Below, one piece after another: positions 53,019-64,000 of a stretch of DNA of 64,000 bases. The position numbers and the translations under genes were made by a program. The notes below the pieces were generated by a model that saw nothing but the letters and a program-made list of their open reading frames with translations, was not told where the DNA came from and did not search any database. Source of the DNA: Luteimonas sp. MC1572 (GTDB lineage: Bacteria > Pseudomonadota > Gammaproteobacteria > Xanthomonadales > Xanthomonadaceae); contig NZ_CP067112.1 of assembly GCF_016615815.1 (NCBI RefSeq), forward strand, positions 2,728,001-2,792,000, read 5' to 3'. Numbering within the stretch: the stretch's first letter is position 1; the number at the start of each line of letters is the position of its first letter.

Positions 53019-54914
53019 TCACGGCATGCAGAAGCAGTGCACGACCGCCTTCACCGGATTGCCGCCCTTGGACAGGGTCTGCTCGATGAAGCGCAGCTCC
53101 TGCTCGGCCTGCGGCAGCGCCTTGGCCAGCAAGCCCTGCACGAAGTCGCTGCGGCCAAGCAGTGCCTGGCCGGCGCGGCTGCCGGCAAAGCCGCTGATGA
53201 AGGTCTCGAACGGCGACATCGGCTTCTCGACGTAGCGCAGGCGCCACTTGCCCGCGTCGCCCAGTCCGGCGCGCTCGGCGGCGTCGGCGACCGCGGTGCG
53301 CAAGCCACCGAATTCATCCACCAGCCCGCGCTCCTTCGCCTGTGCACCGCTCCACACGCGGCCGCGCGCGACCGCATCCACAGCCTCGACCGTCTGGTTG
53401 CGGGCGCTGGCGACCTTGCCGGTGAACTCGCGATAGCCCTTGTCGATCACGCTCTGGATCACCTGCCCGACCTCGGGCTGCAGCGGCCTCGTGGGATCGA
53501 ACGCGCCGGCGAAACGCGTGGTGCCGACGCCGTCGGTGTGCACGCCGATCTTCTCCAGCGTGCGCGGGATGCTCGGGAACATGCCGAAGATGCCGATCGA
53601 GCCGGTGATCGTGGATTCATCGGCGTAGATGCGGTCGGCATCCATGCTGATCCAGTAGCCGCCCGACGCGGCGAGGTCGCCCATGGACACCACGACCGGC
53701 TTGCCGGCGGCCTTCAGCGCCACGACTTCGCGACGGATCTGCTCGGAGGCGAAGACCTCGCCGCCCGGCGAGTCGACGCGCAGCACCACCGCCTTGACCT
53801 TCTCGTCATCGCGCGCCGCGCGCAGCAGCGCGGAGGTCGATTCGCCGCCCACGGTGCCCGGCTTCTGCTGGCCACCCATGATCTGGCCCTCGGCCACCAC
53901 CACCGCGACCTGCGGCCGCGCGTCGGCATCGGCCAGCGGGCTGGTGACGTGCTGCAGGTAGGCGTCCATGGAGATTTCGCGCACGCCGCTGTCGCTGTCC
54001 TCGTCGGCCACGCCGCGCTCGGCAAGCAGCAGCTGCAGCTCTTCGACGGTCTTCAGGCCGTCGACCAGCTTCTGTTCCACCGCATAGCGGGCGAGGTCGC
54101 CGCCGGCGGCTTCGATGCCGGCAGGCATGGTGTCGATGCCGGCCGCGAGCGTGGCCGCGTCGAGCTTGCGCGCGCGCGCCACGTCGCCGAGGAAGCGCTG
54201 CCAGATGTCGTTCATCCAGAACAGGTCGGCCTGCTTGGATTCGGGCGAAGCGTCATCACGCACGTAGGGCTCGGCGGCGGACTTGAACTCGCCGACCTTG
54301 AACAGGTGGATGTCGACGCCGAGCTTGTCCTGCAGGCCTTCGCGGTAGTACTGGCGGTAGCGGCCGAGGCCCTCGAGCACCATGCCGCCCTGCGGGTCCA
54401 TGTAGACCTCGTCGGCCTGCGCGGCCAGCAGGTACTGCGCCTGGTCGAAGAACTCGCCGTACGCGACGACCTGCTTGCCGGCCGCGCGCAGCTCGGTCAC
54501 CGCGGCGGCCACCTCGCGCAGCGAGGCGTAGCCGGAGAACGCCATGCGGTCGGTGCGCAGCAGCACGCGCTCGATGCGCTTGTCGTCCTTCGCCGACTCG
54601 AGCGTCAGCAGCAGGTCGCGCAGGCGTACTTCGGCGGTGTCCTGGCCGGTCAGCTTGCTGAAGCTGCGGGTGACCGGGTCGACGCTGAACTGCTCGACCA
54701 GCGCGCCCTCCGGCGCGATCACCAGGGTGGTGCGGTCGAGCAGCGGGTGCGCGCGCTCGGCGGACGCCAGCGCCACCAGCACCACGATCACCAGCAGCAG
54801 GAACAGCAGGTTGAAGACCAGCCGGCGCGTGAAGTTGAGGGCGTTCCAGGCGCCCACGGCGACGCGGGTGATCGGCCCGCGGCGGCGAGGGGTAACGGCG
54901 TGTGTTGCGGACAT
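53019..54914 (-). CDS. sppA: Signal peptide peptidase SppA, 67K type
   Basis: This is a 631-residue protein from [12 protein letters not shown]; one membrane anchor at about 29-52 ([20 protein letters not shown]). Two ClpP-like repeats follow. The general-base Lys is in [19 protein letters not shown] (first repeat), and the nucleophile Ser in [17 protein letters not shown] (second repeat), with [13 protein letters not shown] before it. Length and organisation match E. coli SppA (618). It cleaves released signal peptides in the inner membrane, active site facing the periplasm. Confidence 0.95.
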   Translation of the reverse strand: MSATHAVTPRRRGPITRVAVGAWNALNFTRRLVFNLLFLLLVIVVLVALASAERAHPLLDRTTLVIAPEGALVEQFSVDPVTRSFSKLTGQDTAEVRLRDLLLTLESAKDDKRIERVLLRTDRMAFSGYASLREVAAAVTELRAAGKQVVAYGEFFDQAQYLLAAQADEVYMDPQGGMVLEGLGRYRQYYREGLQDKLGVDIHLFKVGEFKSAAEPYVRDDASPESKQADLFWMNDIWQRFLGDVARARKLDAATLAAGIDTMPAGIEAAGGDLARYAVEQKLVDGLKTVEELQLLLAERGVADEDSDSGVREISMDAYLQHVTSPLADADARPQVAVVVAEGQIMGGQQKPGTVGGESTSALLRAARDDEKVKAVVLRVDSPGGEVFASEQIRREVVALKAAGKPVVVSMGDLAASGGYWISMDADRIYADESTITGSIGIFGMFPSIPRTLEKIGVHTDGVGTTRFAGAFDPTRPLQPEVGQVIQSVIDKGYREFTGKVASARNQTVEAVDAVARGRVWSGAQAKERGLVDEFGGLRTAVADAAERAGLGDAGKWRLRYVEKPMSPFETFISGFAGSRAGQALLGRSDFVQGLLAKALPQAEQELRFIEQTLSKGGNPVKAVVHCFCMP

Positions 54915-54977
54915 GGCGTGCTCTGCGAAGGCTTTGGAAGCGGCTGCGGCCAGTATCACCGCTGCCGATGGCCGTCG

Positions 54978-56354
54978 TCACCCGCCATCGGTCACTGGGC
55001 CGCCTGCCGGAATGCGCCCGGACGTGCGCAGGAAACGCATCGCCATCAGCACGGCGGCCACCAGCAGGCCGGCGATCAGCCCGATCCACATGCCGCGCGG
55101 TCCCATGCCCAATCCGAGGCCGAGCCCCGCGCCGAGCGGCATGCCCACGCCCCAGTACGCGAACGCGGCCAGGAACATCGGCACGCGGGTATCGCGCAGC
55201 CCGCGCAACGCACCCGCCGACAGCACCTGCACGCCGTCCGGGAACTGGAAGCAGGCCGCGAACAGCAGCAGCGAGCCGGCCAGCGTGGCGACCGCGGCAT
55301 CGCGCGTGTACAGCGCCGCCACCATGTCGTGGCCGAGGAACAGCAGCAGCGCCGACAGCGTCTGCGTGGCGAGCACCAGCACCATCCCGGCCATCGCCGC
55401 GCGGCGCACGCCGTCGCGCCCACGGCCCGCGCCGACGGCGTGGCCGACGCGCACGGTGGTCGCCTCGGCCACGCCGAACGGGATCATGAAACACAGGCTG
55501 GCGACGTTGATCGCGATCTGGTGGGCGGCGGCTTCGAGCTGCCCGATCCGGCCAATCAGCAGCGCGGTCACGATGAACAACCCGCCCTCCATCGCCACGG
55601 TCACGCCGATCGGCAGGCCGGTGCGCAGCAGCATCGCGATCGGCGCGCGACGCGGCGGGTCGAGGCGCGCGAACAGCCCCAGTGACGCGAAGCGGCGCGC
55701 GCGCGCCAGGTAGGCGGCGAACGCCAGCGTCTGCGCCCACATCATGATCGCCGACGCCAGGCCCAGGCCGCCGGCGCCCATCTCGGGCATGCCGAACGCC
55801 CCGAACGCCAGCGCATAGCCCAGCGGCAGGAGCACCAGCAGGCCGCCGAAGCCGAGCAGCATCGTCGGCAGGGTCCAGTGCAGGCCGTCGCTCAGGTAGC
55901 GCATGGCGTAGTACAGCGTCAGCGCCGGGATGCCCCATCGGATCCCGTGCATGAAATCGCGGGCGCCCGGGCGGATCGCCGCGTCGATGCCCATGGGTTC
56001 GAGGGCGAGCGTGGCGAAGCTCAGGAACGCGAACAGCAGCAGCCCGAGGGCCAGCGCCAGCCACAGCGCCTGCCGGAACAGCGCGGCGATCTCATCGCGT
56101 CGCCCGGCGCCGTCGAGCTGCGAGACCAGCGCCGGCACCGCCATCAGCGTGCCCATCGGCACCATCATCGGCAGCCAGAACATCGCCGTGCCCACCGACA
56201 CCGCCGCCAGCGTGGTGGTGCCGTGGTGGCCGGCGATCACGCTGTCCACCAGGCCGATCAGCCCGGTCGACAGGTGTCCGGCGACCAGCGGGAGTGCCAG
56301 GACGGCCGTACTGCGCACTTCGTGGCGGAAATGCACGGGCGATGGCGTTGACAT
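54978..56354 (-). CDS. MATE-family multidrug/cation antiporter
   Basis: This 458-residue protein has 12 membrane helices. The start MSTPSPVHFRHEVRSTAVLALPLVAGHLS is a normal MATE N-terminus. GLVDSVIAGHHGTTTLAAVSVGTAMFW, MPEMGAGGLGLAS, AAAHQIAINVASLCFMIPFGVAEATTVRVGHAVG and FPDGVQVLSAGALRGLRDTRVPMF are family signatures (NorM-like). It exports cationic compounds using Na+ or H+. It lies upstream of sppA with a gap of 63 bases. Confidence 0.93.
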   Translation of the reverse strand: MSTPSPVHFRHEVRSTAVLALPLVAGHLSTGLIGLVDSVIAGHHGTTTLAAVSVGTAMFWLPMMVPMGTLMAVPALVSQLDGAGRRDEIAALFRQALWLALALGLLLFAFLSFATLALEPMGIDAAIRPGARDFMHGIRWGIPALTLYYAMRYLSDGLHWTLPTMLLGFGGLLVLLPLGYALAFGAFGMPEMGAGGLGLASAIMMWAQTLAFAAYLARARRFASLGLFARLDPPRRAPIAMLLRTGLPIGVTVAMEGGLFIVTALLIGRIGQLEAAAHQIAINVASLCFMIPFGVAEATTVRVGHAVGAGRGRDGVRRAAMAGMVLVLATQTLSALLLFLGHDMVAALYTRDAAVATLAGSLLLFAACFQFPDGVQVLSAGALRGLRDTRVPMFLAAFAYWGVGMPLGAGLGLGLGMGPRGMWIGLIAGLLVAAVLMAMRFLRTSGRIPAGGPVTDGG

Positions 56355-56469
56355 GCGTAGAGGAAACCCGGGGGAAGTTGCGCGTGGCGCGCCGCACACG
56401 CAACGGCAGGCCGCATGCTGGCGCCGGGTCGCGGCAGGCCGCTATCTTAGTGCCAGACGAGGGAAGCCC

Positions 56470-57660
56470 ATGACCGACGCCGGCAACGACACGTCCGTCC
56501 AGCCCCTGCCGCGGGCACCCGCGCCAACGCCCGGCGCGGCCTGCGGCAACTGCGGCACGCGCCTGCTCGGCCCCCACTGCCACGCCTGCGGGCAGCCGGT
56601 CACCGGACTGGTCCGCCACTTCAGCAGCCTGGTCGGCGATTTCCTGGACAGCGTCTTCGACCTCGACTCACGCACGCCACGCACGCTGTGGCCGCTGTTC
56701 GCGCGCCCGGGGCACCTCAGCCTGGAGTACTTCGCCGGCCGCCGCGTGCGCTACGTCAGCCCGGTGCGGCTGTTCTTCTTCCTCGCCATCGTGACGTTCT
56801 TCGTCGCCCAGTTGCTGCTGAGTTTCGGCGACGGGGTCATCATCGAAACGGATACGCCGCAGGCGGATGCCGTGTCGCAGGCGATGACGGTGGACGAGGT
56901 CCGCGCGCGGCGCGACGCGGCAATGCAGGAAGCCCGCGACGCGCGAAGCGGCAAGCAGCCCGCGGTCGGCCCGGACCCCGCCCTGGTCGCGCTCGAGGTC
57001 GCGATCGAGAAGGCGGCCGGTGACCGCATCGCGGCACTGCGCCAGGCCGAGCGCGCCGGCACGCCACCGCCGCCGCCACCCGCCGGCGATGACAGCCCGA
57101 CGATGTCGTTCAACGGCAGGCCGTGGGATCCCGTCCACAACCGGCTGGAGGCGCGCTGGCTGCCGGGGTTCGCCAACGACTGGCTCAATGCCCAGGCCGG
57201 GCGCGCGCAGCGCAACATCGCCCGCGTGCGCGACGAGCCCGACCTGCTCAAGGACGCGGCGCTCGGCGCCGCACCCACCGCGCTGATGCTGCTGCTGCCG
57301 GTGTTCGCGCTGATGCTGAAGCTGGCCTACCTGTTCAAGCACCGCCTGTACATGGAACACCTGATCATCGCCCTGCACAGCCACGCCTTCCTCTGCCTGG
57401 CGCTGCTGCTGGTGCTGGTGGTCGCCGCGCTGGAGCGCTGGCTGGCGCCACAGCCGGGGCCGGCGCACACGGCGTTCCTGGTCGTGGAGGGCGCGCTGTG
57501 GACGTGGATGCCGCTCTACCTGCTGCTCATGCAGAAGCGCATCTACGGGCAGGGCTGGGTGGCGACGCTGCTCAAATTCAGCGTGCTGGGCATCTCGTAC
57601 AGCGTGCTGCTGTCGTTCGCGGCGGCATTCGTCGCGATCGCGGGGCTGGTCGGGGTGTAG
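56470..57660 (+). CDS. DUF3667 membrane protein with zinc-ribbon-like N-terminus
   Basis: This 396-residue protein contains ACGNCGTRLLGPHCHACGQP at about 24-43 (four Cys), then RHFSSLVGDFLDSVFDLDSRTPRTLWPLFARPGHLSLEYFAGRRVRYVSPVRLFFFLAI, the DUF3667 signature. Five or more membrane helices follow, with a hydrophilic, Pro- and Ala-rich region (about 130-240) between the first and the rest. YLFKHRLYMEHLIIALHSHAF is typical of this family. The function is unknown. It converges with the DUF3106 gene (7-base gap). Confidence 0.85.
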   Translation: MTDAGNDTSVQPLPRAPAPTPGAACGNCGTRLLGPHCHACGQPVTGLVRHFSSLVGDFLDSVFDLDSRTPRTLWPLFARPGHLSLEYFAGRRVRYVSPVRLFFFLAIVTFFVAQLLLSFGDGVIIETDTPQADAVSQAMTVDEVRARRDAAMQEARDARSGKQPAVGPDPALVALEVAIEKAAGDRIAALRQAERAGTPPPPPPAGDDSPTMSFNGRPWDPVHNRLEARWLPGFANDWLNAQAGRAQRNIARVRDEPDLLKDAALGAAPTALMLLLPVFALMLKLAYLFKHRLYMEHLIIALHSHAFLCLALLLVLVVAALERWLAPQPGPAHTAFLVVEGALWTWMPLYLLLMQKRIYGQGWVATLLKFSVLGISYSVLLSFAAAFVAIAGLVGV

Positions 57661-57667
57661 CCCGCGC

Positions 57668-58315
57668 TCAGGGGGCGACCTGGCGCCGCAGCCACGCGGC
57701 ACGGCTGGCAGGCGGCGTGGCCAGCAATGCGATCCGAAGCTCTTCGCGCGCCTGTGGCGGCGTGCGCACGGCGAGCACGGCCAGGTCGGCGCGCGCCTGG
57801 GCTGGCAGCGCACGCAGCGCTGCCAGCAGCGGCGCGCGTTCATGGCCGGGAACCTGGGCGATCAGGGCATGCAGGCGGGTGTAGTCGGCGCCCAGCCCGG
57901 GGCCGAGCAGCCAGCCGTGGCGCTCGCTCTCGTCGAGTGCATCGAACCGGGCGCGCAGTGCGGCGCGCGCGTCGGCATCCAGCGCGGCGAACGCATGCGC
58001 GGCGTCCTGCAGCTGGCGGCGCTCGGCGACCGGCAGCGCCTGCCAGGCCTGCCAGCGCTCGCGCAACGCACCCTGCTCGCCCGGCGGCAGCGCGTCCCAG
58101 GCTTCGCGGCGCGCCTGAAGCGCGCTGCGCTCGTCCGGTGACAGCGCGTCGAGACGGCGCTGCAGCGCCGCCACTTCGGCGCGGCGTTCCGGCGGAAGCG
58201 CGGCGAGCGCGTCGCGGACCGCGGGGGCCTGGGGCGGTACCTGCGCGAGGGCGGGGGCCAGCGGCAGGCACAGGACCGCGAGCAGAGCGGCGTGCAGGCT
58301 ACAGCGACGCATCAT
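57668..58315 (-). CDS. Secreted DUF3106 protein
   Basis: This 215-residue protein has a signal peptide (LHAALLAVLCLPLAPALAQ). The mature protein consists of repeated LPPxxRxxLxxRxxAWxxLxxxEQxALRERWxxWQ-type units (about 30-130), the DUF3106 pattern of helical repeats, similar to anti-sigma-regulated periplasmic proteins. It overlaps the upstream sigma-like gene by 17 bases, so the two are coupled. Its role is unknown; it may act with the membrane protein in envelope sensing. Confidence 0.82.
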   Translation of the reverse strand: MMRRCSLHAALLAVLCLPLAPALAQVPPQAPAVRDALAALPPERRAEVAALQRRLDALSPDERSALQARREAWDALPPGEQGALRERWQAWQALPVAERRQLQDAAHAFAALDADARAALRARFDALDESERHGWLLGPGLGADYTRLHALIAQVPGHERAPLLAALRALPAQARADLAVLAVRTPPQAREELRIALLATPPASRAAWLRRQVAP

Positions 58316-59291
58316 CGGTCTCGCTGTGCTGGTCGGGATCGACGGGATGGGCCGGGGCACTGCCCGCGGCGCCGGGTGCCACGCCCGGGGCGGACGTGGG
58401 GCCCTCGGCAGCGGCCGCGCGCTGCGCGGCGTACCAGGCGTGGAAGGCGGGGTCGATGGCCTCGGGCCCCGCGGCGCCGGCATCGAGCAGCAGGCCGAGA
58501 TCGGGGTGCAGGGCGAGGGCGGCATCGTCGGGATAACGGGCCGCCGGCGCCGCCGCGGCGGGCAGCGGCTCGACCAGGATGCCCTCCGGCCCGTCGCCGC
58601 CCACGAACCCGCTGTCGGCGAACCCCGGCCAGAAGGTGGCGGCGAATGCGAGGAGCGTCAACAGCGCGATGACCCATAGCGCCGCGCGATAACGATGTCC
58701 TGGCGGCGCCTCGGCCTCCACGCGCGGGCGGGCGCCGGCGGCGGGAGCGGCAATCGCCTCCTCGCGGACGTGCGCCAGGTGCGCCAGGCGGTCCGGCGGC
58801 AAGCCGCGCAACATGCCCTGCGCAGCTGCGCCCAGCGCCTGCCAGGCCGCCAGGTCGGCGCTGCCGTCGGCGTTGTGCGGCAGGGCGCGCTGCAGCCCCA
58901 GGCGGTAGGTGCCGCGGGCGATGCCAAGGACCGCGGCGGCGTCGGATTCGGCCAGGCCGGCCACCAGGCGCAGCAGCAGTGCGGCGCGTGGCCCGTGGCC
59001 CAGATGCGCGAGCCAGCCGAACTCGGGCTCCCAGGCGGGCGTGGCGGGAGGCTGGCGGAGGGCCGGCGTGGCCAACAGCTGCGACCAGAACCGGCGCGGC
59101 CAGTCGCCGAAGGCCGTGCGCCCGGCCTCGGCCCGGAACGCCTCCATCGTGTCAGCCAGCGCCGCATCGCCGGACGCCTGCGAGCCGGACAGCAGGTGCG
59201 CGAACACGGCGCCGCGGCGTTCAACTCCGCGCAGGAAGGCTGTGAGTGCGGTGGGCGCCGCGGCGGCGTCTTGCGGGGGGCGTGCTGTCAT
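58299..59291 (-). CDS. Membrane protein with sigma-region-4-like N-terminus
   Basis: I do not recognise a full family in this 330-residue protein. Residues about 100-137 (PRAALLLRLVAGLAESDAAAVLGIARGTYRLGLQRAL) resemble the helix-turn-helix of sigma factor region 4 (A..L....G.s..EiA..Lgi..gtv...l.rA). A membrane helix at about 201-223 (YRAALWVIALLTLLAFAATFW) and an Ala/Pro-rich, probably periplasmic tail follow. A region-2 domain is not visible. It is coupled to a DUF3106 gene. One reading is a membrane-attached, degenerate ECF-type sigma or transmembrane regulator; this is speculative. Confidence 0.6.
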   Translation of the reverse strand: MTARPPQDAAAAPTALTAFLRGVERRGAVFAHLLSGSQASGDAALADTMEAFRAEAGRTAFGDWPRRFWSQLLATPALRQPPATPAWEPEFGWLAHLGHGPRAALLLRLVAGLAESDAAAVLGIARGTYRLGLQRALPHNADGSADLAAWQALGAAAQGMLRGLPPDRLAHLAHVREEAIAAPAAGARPRVEAEAPPGHRYRAALWVIALLTLLAFAATFWPGFADSGFVGGDGPEGILVEPLPAAAAPAARYPDDAALALHPDLGLLLDAGAAGPEAIDPAFHAWYAAQRAAAAEGPTSAPGVAPGAAGSAPAHPVDPDQHSETDDASL

Positions 59292-59598
59292 CGGACTCGC
59301 TGCTTTGCTGGCCGCATGATACCCATGCCGTGATCGCCCCAGACACTTGACGGAGAGCACAATTCACGTTCCACCGCGGCCCTGAAGGCATTTGCCGCCT
59401 CTGGAGGTTGTGCACAGCGGTCACCGGATCGTCACAAGGCGGGCCCGACGGCAGTACCCGGCAATTTGCGCCGGCATGTTTCACGACCAAGTGTCTGATT
59501 GCGATGGCATTTATGGGAATGGTGAAAAAAGCGCCAACCTTCTTGTAATGCCGCGTTCACGGGCTTTCCACGCCCCACTTCGAGTTGCATGCACAGGC

Positions 59599-59621
59599 TT
59601 ATCCACAGATCGTGTGGATAA
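59599..59621. promoter_or_regulatory. Pair of perfect inverted DnaA boxes
   Basis: TTATCCACA (59599-59607) and its reverse complement TGTGGATAA (59613-59621) are separated by GATCG. Both match the E. coli DnaA consensus exactly. They sit in an A/T-rich region about 170 bases upstream of priA. They may regulate priA or titrate DnaA; there is no nearby dnaA or dnaN gene to suggest oriC. Confidence 0.7.
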
Positions 59622-59777
59622 ACACAAAAGCCTTGAACATCCGTAACTTGCAGCCGAAAGGTCAATTGCATGGCAACAGTGGCTCGCAAGCAGCGAGGCG
59701 GCTGGAAACGCCCCTTGAAACATGCCCGCCGCCGACCTGCGAGCGCCAGATCCGGACAGCGGCGCGGGGCGGATCGC

Positions 59778-59783
59778 TAGACT
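59778..59783 (+). promoter_or_regulatory. -10 box TAGACT, six bases before ATG (leaderless?)
   Basis: GCTAGACT is followed by six bases and the priA ATG at 59790. The box, the preceding GC and the spacing are identical to those before the acyltransferase gene at 28765. No Shine-Dalgarno sequence. Confidence 0.5.
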
Positions 59784-59789
59784 GTCGCG

Positions 59790-61997
<2,208 letters not shown>

Positions 61998-62036
61998 CCG
62001 CCGCGGCGACCCGCGCCCTCGTCCGACCGCGCGTAT

Positions 62037-62897
62037 TTACCGCGGCTTGTCGGTCTTCGCAGCCGCGCCGCCGTGCGCCGCCTTGGCGGTCCTGGCCGGG
62101 GCCTTGGCGGCCTTGCCCGCCTTCGCCACCTTCGCCACCGGCGCACTGCGCGCCTGGCCACCGGCCGCGGTGACGCCCTTGCCACGCCCGCGCAGTTCGA
62201 TGTTCAGGCCATGGCGGCGGACCTCGAACAGCCCGGTCGCCTCGATCAGGTCGCTGAGCTTGCGGTAGCCGAAGTTGCGCGAATCGAACGAACCCTGGTT
62301 GCTGATGTGGCTGCCCACCGCGCCCAGCCGCGACCAGCCGTCCTCGCCCTGGGTGGCATCCACCGAGGCGCGCAGCGTGCGTACCAGCGCCTGGTCGGCC
62401 TGCAGCTCGGCCTGGCTGCGCGCGCGCGTCGGCGCCGCCGCCTCTTCGGCCGGATCCGGCGTGCCCAGTTTTTCCAGGTAGAGGAACGTCGAGCACGCCT
62501 TCACGAACGGCTCCGGTGTCTTCTCCTGGCCGAAACCGTACACCGCCACGCCGTCGTTGCGCAGGCGCATCACCAGCGGGGTGAAGTCGGCATCCGACGA
62601 CACGATCGCGAACCCGTCGAGGTTGCCGGCGTACAGCAGGTCCATGGCGTCGATCACCATCGCCATGTCCGAGGCATTCTTGCCGGTGGTGTAGGCGAAC
62701 TGCTGGATCGGGCGGATCGCGTAGGTGTGCAGGCACTTCTCCCAGCTAACGAGGTGCTGGCTCTTCCAGTTGCCATAGGCGCGGCGCACGTTGGCCACGC
62801 CGTGGCGCGCGACCTCGGCAAGGATGGCGTCGATCTTCGCCGCCGGCGCGTTGTCGGCGTCGATCAGCACCGCGATGCGCTTCTCGTGTTCGGCCAT
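62037..62897 (-). CDS. NYN-domain (PIN-like) putative RNase with LOTUS domain
   Basis: This 286-residue protein has the NYN/DUF88 motifs: AVLIDADNAPAAKIDAIL (about 9-26), QFAYTTGKNASDMAMVIDAMDLLY and GFAIVSSDADFTPLVMRLR, which supply four Asp residues of a PIN-like nuclease. A second domain (about 165-235: GSHISNQGSFDSRNFGYRKLSDLIEATGLFEV) is the LOTUS/OST-HTH RNA-binding fold. An Ala/Lys-rich tail follows. GAGGAACAACCGAC precedes the ATG. The likely function is RNA turnover; substrate unknown. Confidence 0.88.
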   Translation of the reverse strand: MAEHEKRIAVLIDADNAPAAKIDAILAEVARHGVANVRRAYGNWKSQHLVSWEKCLHTYAIRPIQQFAYTTGKNASDMAMVIDAMDLLYAGNLDGFAIVSSDADFTPLVMRLRNDGVAVYGFGQEKTPEPFVKACSTFLYLEKLGTPDPAEEAAAPTRARSQAELQADQALVRTLRASVDATQGEDGWSRLGAVGSHISNQGSFDSRNFGYRKLSDLIEATGLFEVRRHGLNIELRGRGKGVTAAGGQARSAPVAKVAKAGKAAKAPARTAKAAHGGAAAKTDKPR

Positions 62898-63019
62898 GTC
62901 GGTTGTTCCTCGGGCGCGCCCGGCGCGATGACGCATGATGCCCGACACGCCGCGATGCCCGCGTATCCGCGCCCGGGGGCTTCGGCTAGGATGGCGCGAC
63001 CGCCCAGGATCCAGCGCCC

Positions 63020-63826
63020 ATGGAAATCCCCACCGCCAACCTGCTCATCGCGCTGGCGGTCACCACGGGTGCAGGACTTGCGACCGGACTGGGCAGCCTG
63101 TTCGTGTTCGCGCAGAAGAAGCCCAACGCACGGCTGCTGGCGTTCGGGCTGGCCTTCGCCGGCGGTGCGATGGTCTTCGTCTCGCTGTCCGAGATCCTCA
63201 ACAAGTCGGTGTGGTCCTTCAGCCAGGGCTACGGTCCCCGCCTGGGCTTCTCCTACGGCACCTTCGCGTTCCTCGCAGGCGTCGGCCTGATCATGCTGGT
63301 CGACCACCTGGTGCCCAACCCGCATGAGCGGCTCGAGGTCGACGACCCGTTCTTCCGCGAACACAACGCCGCCTACATCAAGCGCGTCGGCCTGCTGACC
63401 GCGCTTGCGATCACCGCGCACAACTTTCCCGAGGGCCTGGCGACGTTCTTCGCCACGCTCGAGAACCCGGGCGTCGGCCTGCCGCTGGCGTTCGCGATCG
63501 CCATCCACAACATCCCCGAGGGCATCGCGATCGCGGTGCCGGTGTACTTCGCCACCAACAACAAGGCCTACGCCTTCGGTGCCTGCCTGATATCCGGCCT
63601 GGCGGAACCGGTCGGTGCGATCGTCGGCTATGCCCTGCTGCGGCCCTGGCTGTCGGACGCGGTGTTCGGCAGCGTGTTCGGGATCATCGCGGGCGTCATG
63701 GTGTTCCTTGCGCTGGACGAGCTGCTTCCGGCGGCCAAGCGTTATTCCAAGGGCCACGAGACCGTGTACGGGCTGGTCTCGGGCATGGCGGTGCTGGCGC
63801 TGAGCCTGGTGCTGTTCAAGTGGTGA
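63020..63826 (+). CDS. zupT: Zinc transporter ZupT (ZIP family)
   Basis: This 268-residue protein has eight membrane helices. Metal-binding signatures are AITAHNFPEGLATFF (about 133-147) and AIAIHNIPEGIAIAVPVY (about 158-175), the HNxPEG motifs of ZIP helices 4 and 5. A cytoplasmic loop (NPHERLEVDDPFFREHNAAYIKRVG) matches ZupT. It imports Zn and other divalent metals. A TAGGAT box lies 27 bases upstream of the ATG. Confidence 0.95.
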   Translation: MEIPTANLLIALAVTTGAGLATGLGSLFVFAQKKPNARLLAFGLAFAGGAMVFVSLSEILNKSVWSFSQGYGPRLGFSYGTFAFLAGVGLIMLVDHLVPNPHERLEVDDPFFREHNAAYIKRVGLLTALAITAHNFPEGLATFFATLENPGVGLPLAFAIAIHNIPEGIAIAVPVYFATNNKAYAFGACLISGLAEPVGAIVGYALLRPWLSDAVFGSVFGIIAGVMVFLALDELLPAAKRYSKGHETVYGLVSGMAVLALSLVLFKW

Positions 63827-63856
63827 GCGCGTCGCCACAACGCCGGCAGAAACGAA

Positions 63857-63880
63857 AAAGCCCGGCCTGAGCCGGGCTTT
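63857..63880. terminator. Bidirectional terminator between zupT and rpoH
   Basis: Ten-base arms AAAGCCCGGC and GCCGGGCTTT with a CTGA loop. A tract of five A residues before it gives T residues for the leftward rpoH transcript, and TTT follows on the plus strand for zupT. Confidence 0.85.
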
Positions 63881-63900
63881 CCAGTTGCGGGGCACTGCAC

Positions 63901-64000
63901 TCAGGCCGCGAACAGCGCCTTCATCTTCTTCAGCGCGTTGGCTTCGACCTGGCGGATGCGTTCGGCGGACACGCCGTACTGGTCGGCCAGTTCCTGCAGG
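63901..64000 (-). CDS. rpoH: Heat-shock sigma factor RpoH, C-terminal end (partial)
   Basis: Only the last 32 codons are in the window: [31 protein letters not shown]. This is the region 4.2 helix-turn-helix of RpoH (sigma-32); the sequence after the HTH ([11 protein letters not shown]) is typical of RpoH and unlike RpoD or RpoS. The gene extends beyond the right edge. Its stop is 20 bases from the bidirectional terminator. Confidence 0.85.
   Translation of the reverse strand, partial: LQELADQYGVSAERIRQVEANALKKMKALFAA

Larger units (their letters stand above)
59292..59789. other. 498-base intergenic region between sigma-like gene and priA
   Basis: No credible gene is visible. The middle part (about 59380-59660) is much more A/T-rich than the surroundings and contains runs of A. 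It holds two perfect DnaA boxes in inverted orientation and, near its right end, the -10-like box of priA. Short ORFs on both strands here have no plausible start signals or codon pattern. Confidence 0.7.

Noticed and set aside
52974..55685. 903-codon plus-strand ORF opposite sppA and the MATE gene
   Set aside because: Reads as low-complexity Arg/Ala/His sequence across two unrelated genes; both minus-strand genes have clear family motifs.
59599..59621. Chromosomal replication origin
   Set aside because: Only two DnaA boxes, no dnaA, dnaN, rpmH or parAB neighbours and no A/T-rich 13-mer array; a regulatory or titration site is more likely.

Overview
The window is GC-rich gammaproteobacterial chromosome. 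Gene content and order (rsmB-fmt-def diverging from lysM-dprA-smg-topA-tsaC, recC-recB-recD order, xanthomonad-style short or absent 5' leaders) point to Lysobacteraceae/Xanthomonadaceae, something like Lysobacter or Luteimonas. The genus is an inference. Almost all long ORFs antisense to real genes are GC-skew shadows and are omitted.

Left part (1 to about 7.1 kb) is accessory DNA, visibly richer in A/T than the rest. It holds a two-gene leftward operon: a roughly 1,030-residue protein without a recognisable domain, then, with a 4-base GTGA overlap, a very large DEAH helicase cut by the window edge. Size, order and the helicase motifs match a Druantia type III anti-phage pair (DruH, DruE). 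Just upstream lie relics: the first 84 codons of a SNF2-type helicase, cut inside its ATP-binding motif, and a possible decayed C-terminus of another gene.

From 7.6 to 20.5 kb one leftward, translationally coupled operon encodes RecC, RecB, RecD, an SbcD/YhaO-like phosphoesterase and an SbcC/YhaN-like ATPase. Every junction is a 4-base ATGA overlap, including the junction to the truncated helicase, which was therefore the sixth gene. This combined DNA-end-processing operon interrupted by a defence module is the most interesting feature. Upstream (20.6-25.7 kb) are a glycosylase-fold protein, an unknown protein, a secreted beta-lactamase-fold hydrolase, a small unknown protein, an SRAP/HMCES DNA-protein crosslink protein and tRNA-Ile2(CAU).

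From 25.8 kb on the window is core chromosome: an alanine-rich lipoprotein; rpoD; dtd; a LpxL-like acyltransferase with two PH-domain membrane proteins (YdbS/YdbT type); a surface-glycan group (CDP-glycerol-transferase-like protein, two GT2 glycosyltransferases, a methyltransferase); rsmB-fmt-def; a LysM protein; dprA, smg, topA, tsaC; three secreted proteins of unknown role; a complete yjfIJKLMC-type operon (DUF2170, PspA, DUF2491, DUF350, DUF1190, glutathionylspermidine-synthase-like); small membrane proteins, an SDR, sppA, a MATE exporter, DUF3667 and DUF3106 proteins, a sigma-region-4-like membrane protein; priA preceded by two perfect inverted DnaA boxes; a NYN/LOTUS protein; zupT; and the 3' end of rpoH at the right edge.

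No IS element, CRISPR array, rRNA or complete prophage was seen. Four core genes share a TAnnnT box exactly six bases before ATG with no Shine-Dalgarno sequence, which suggests leaderless mRNAs.
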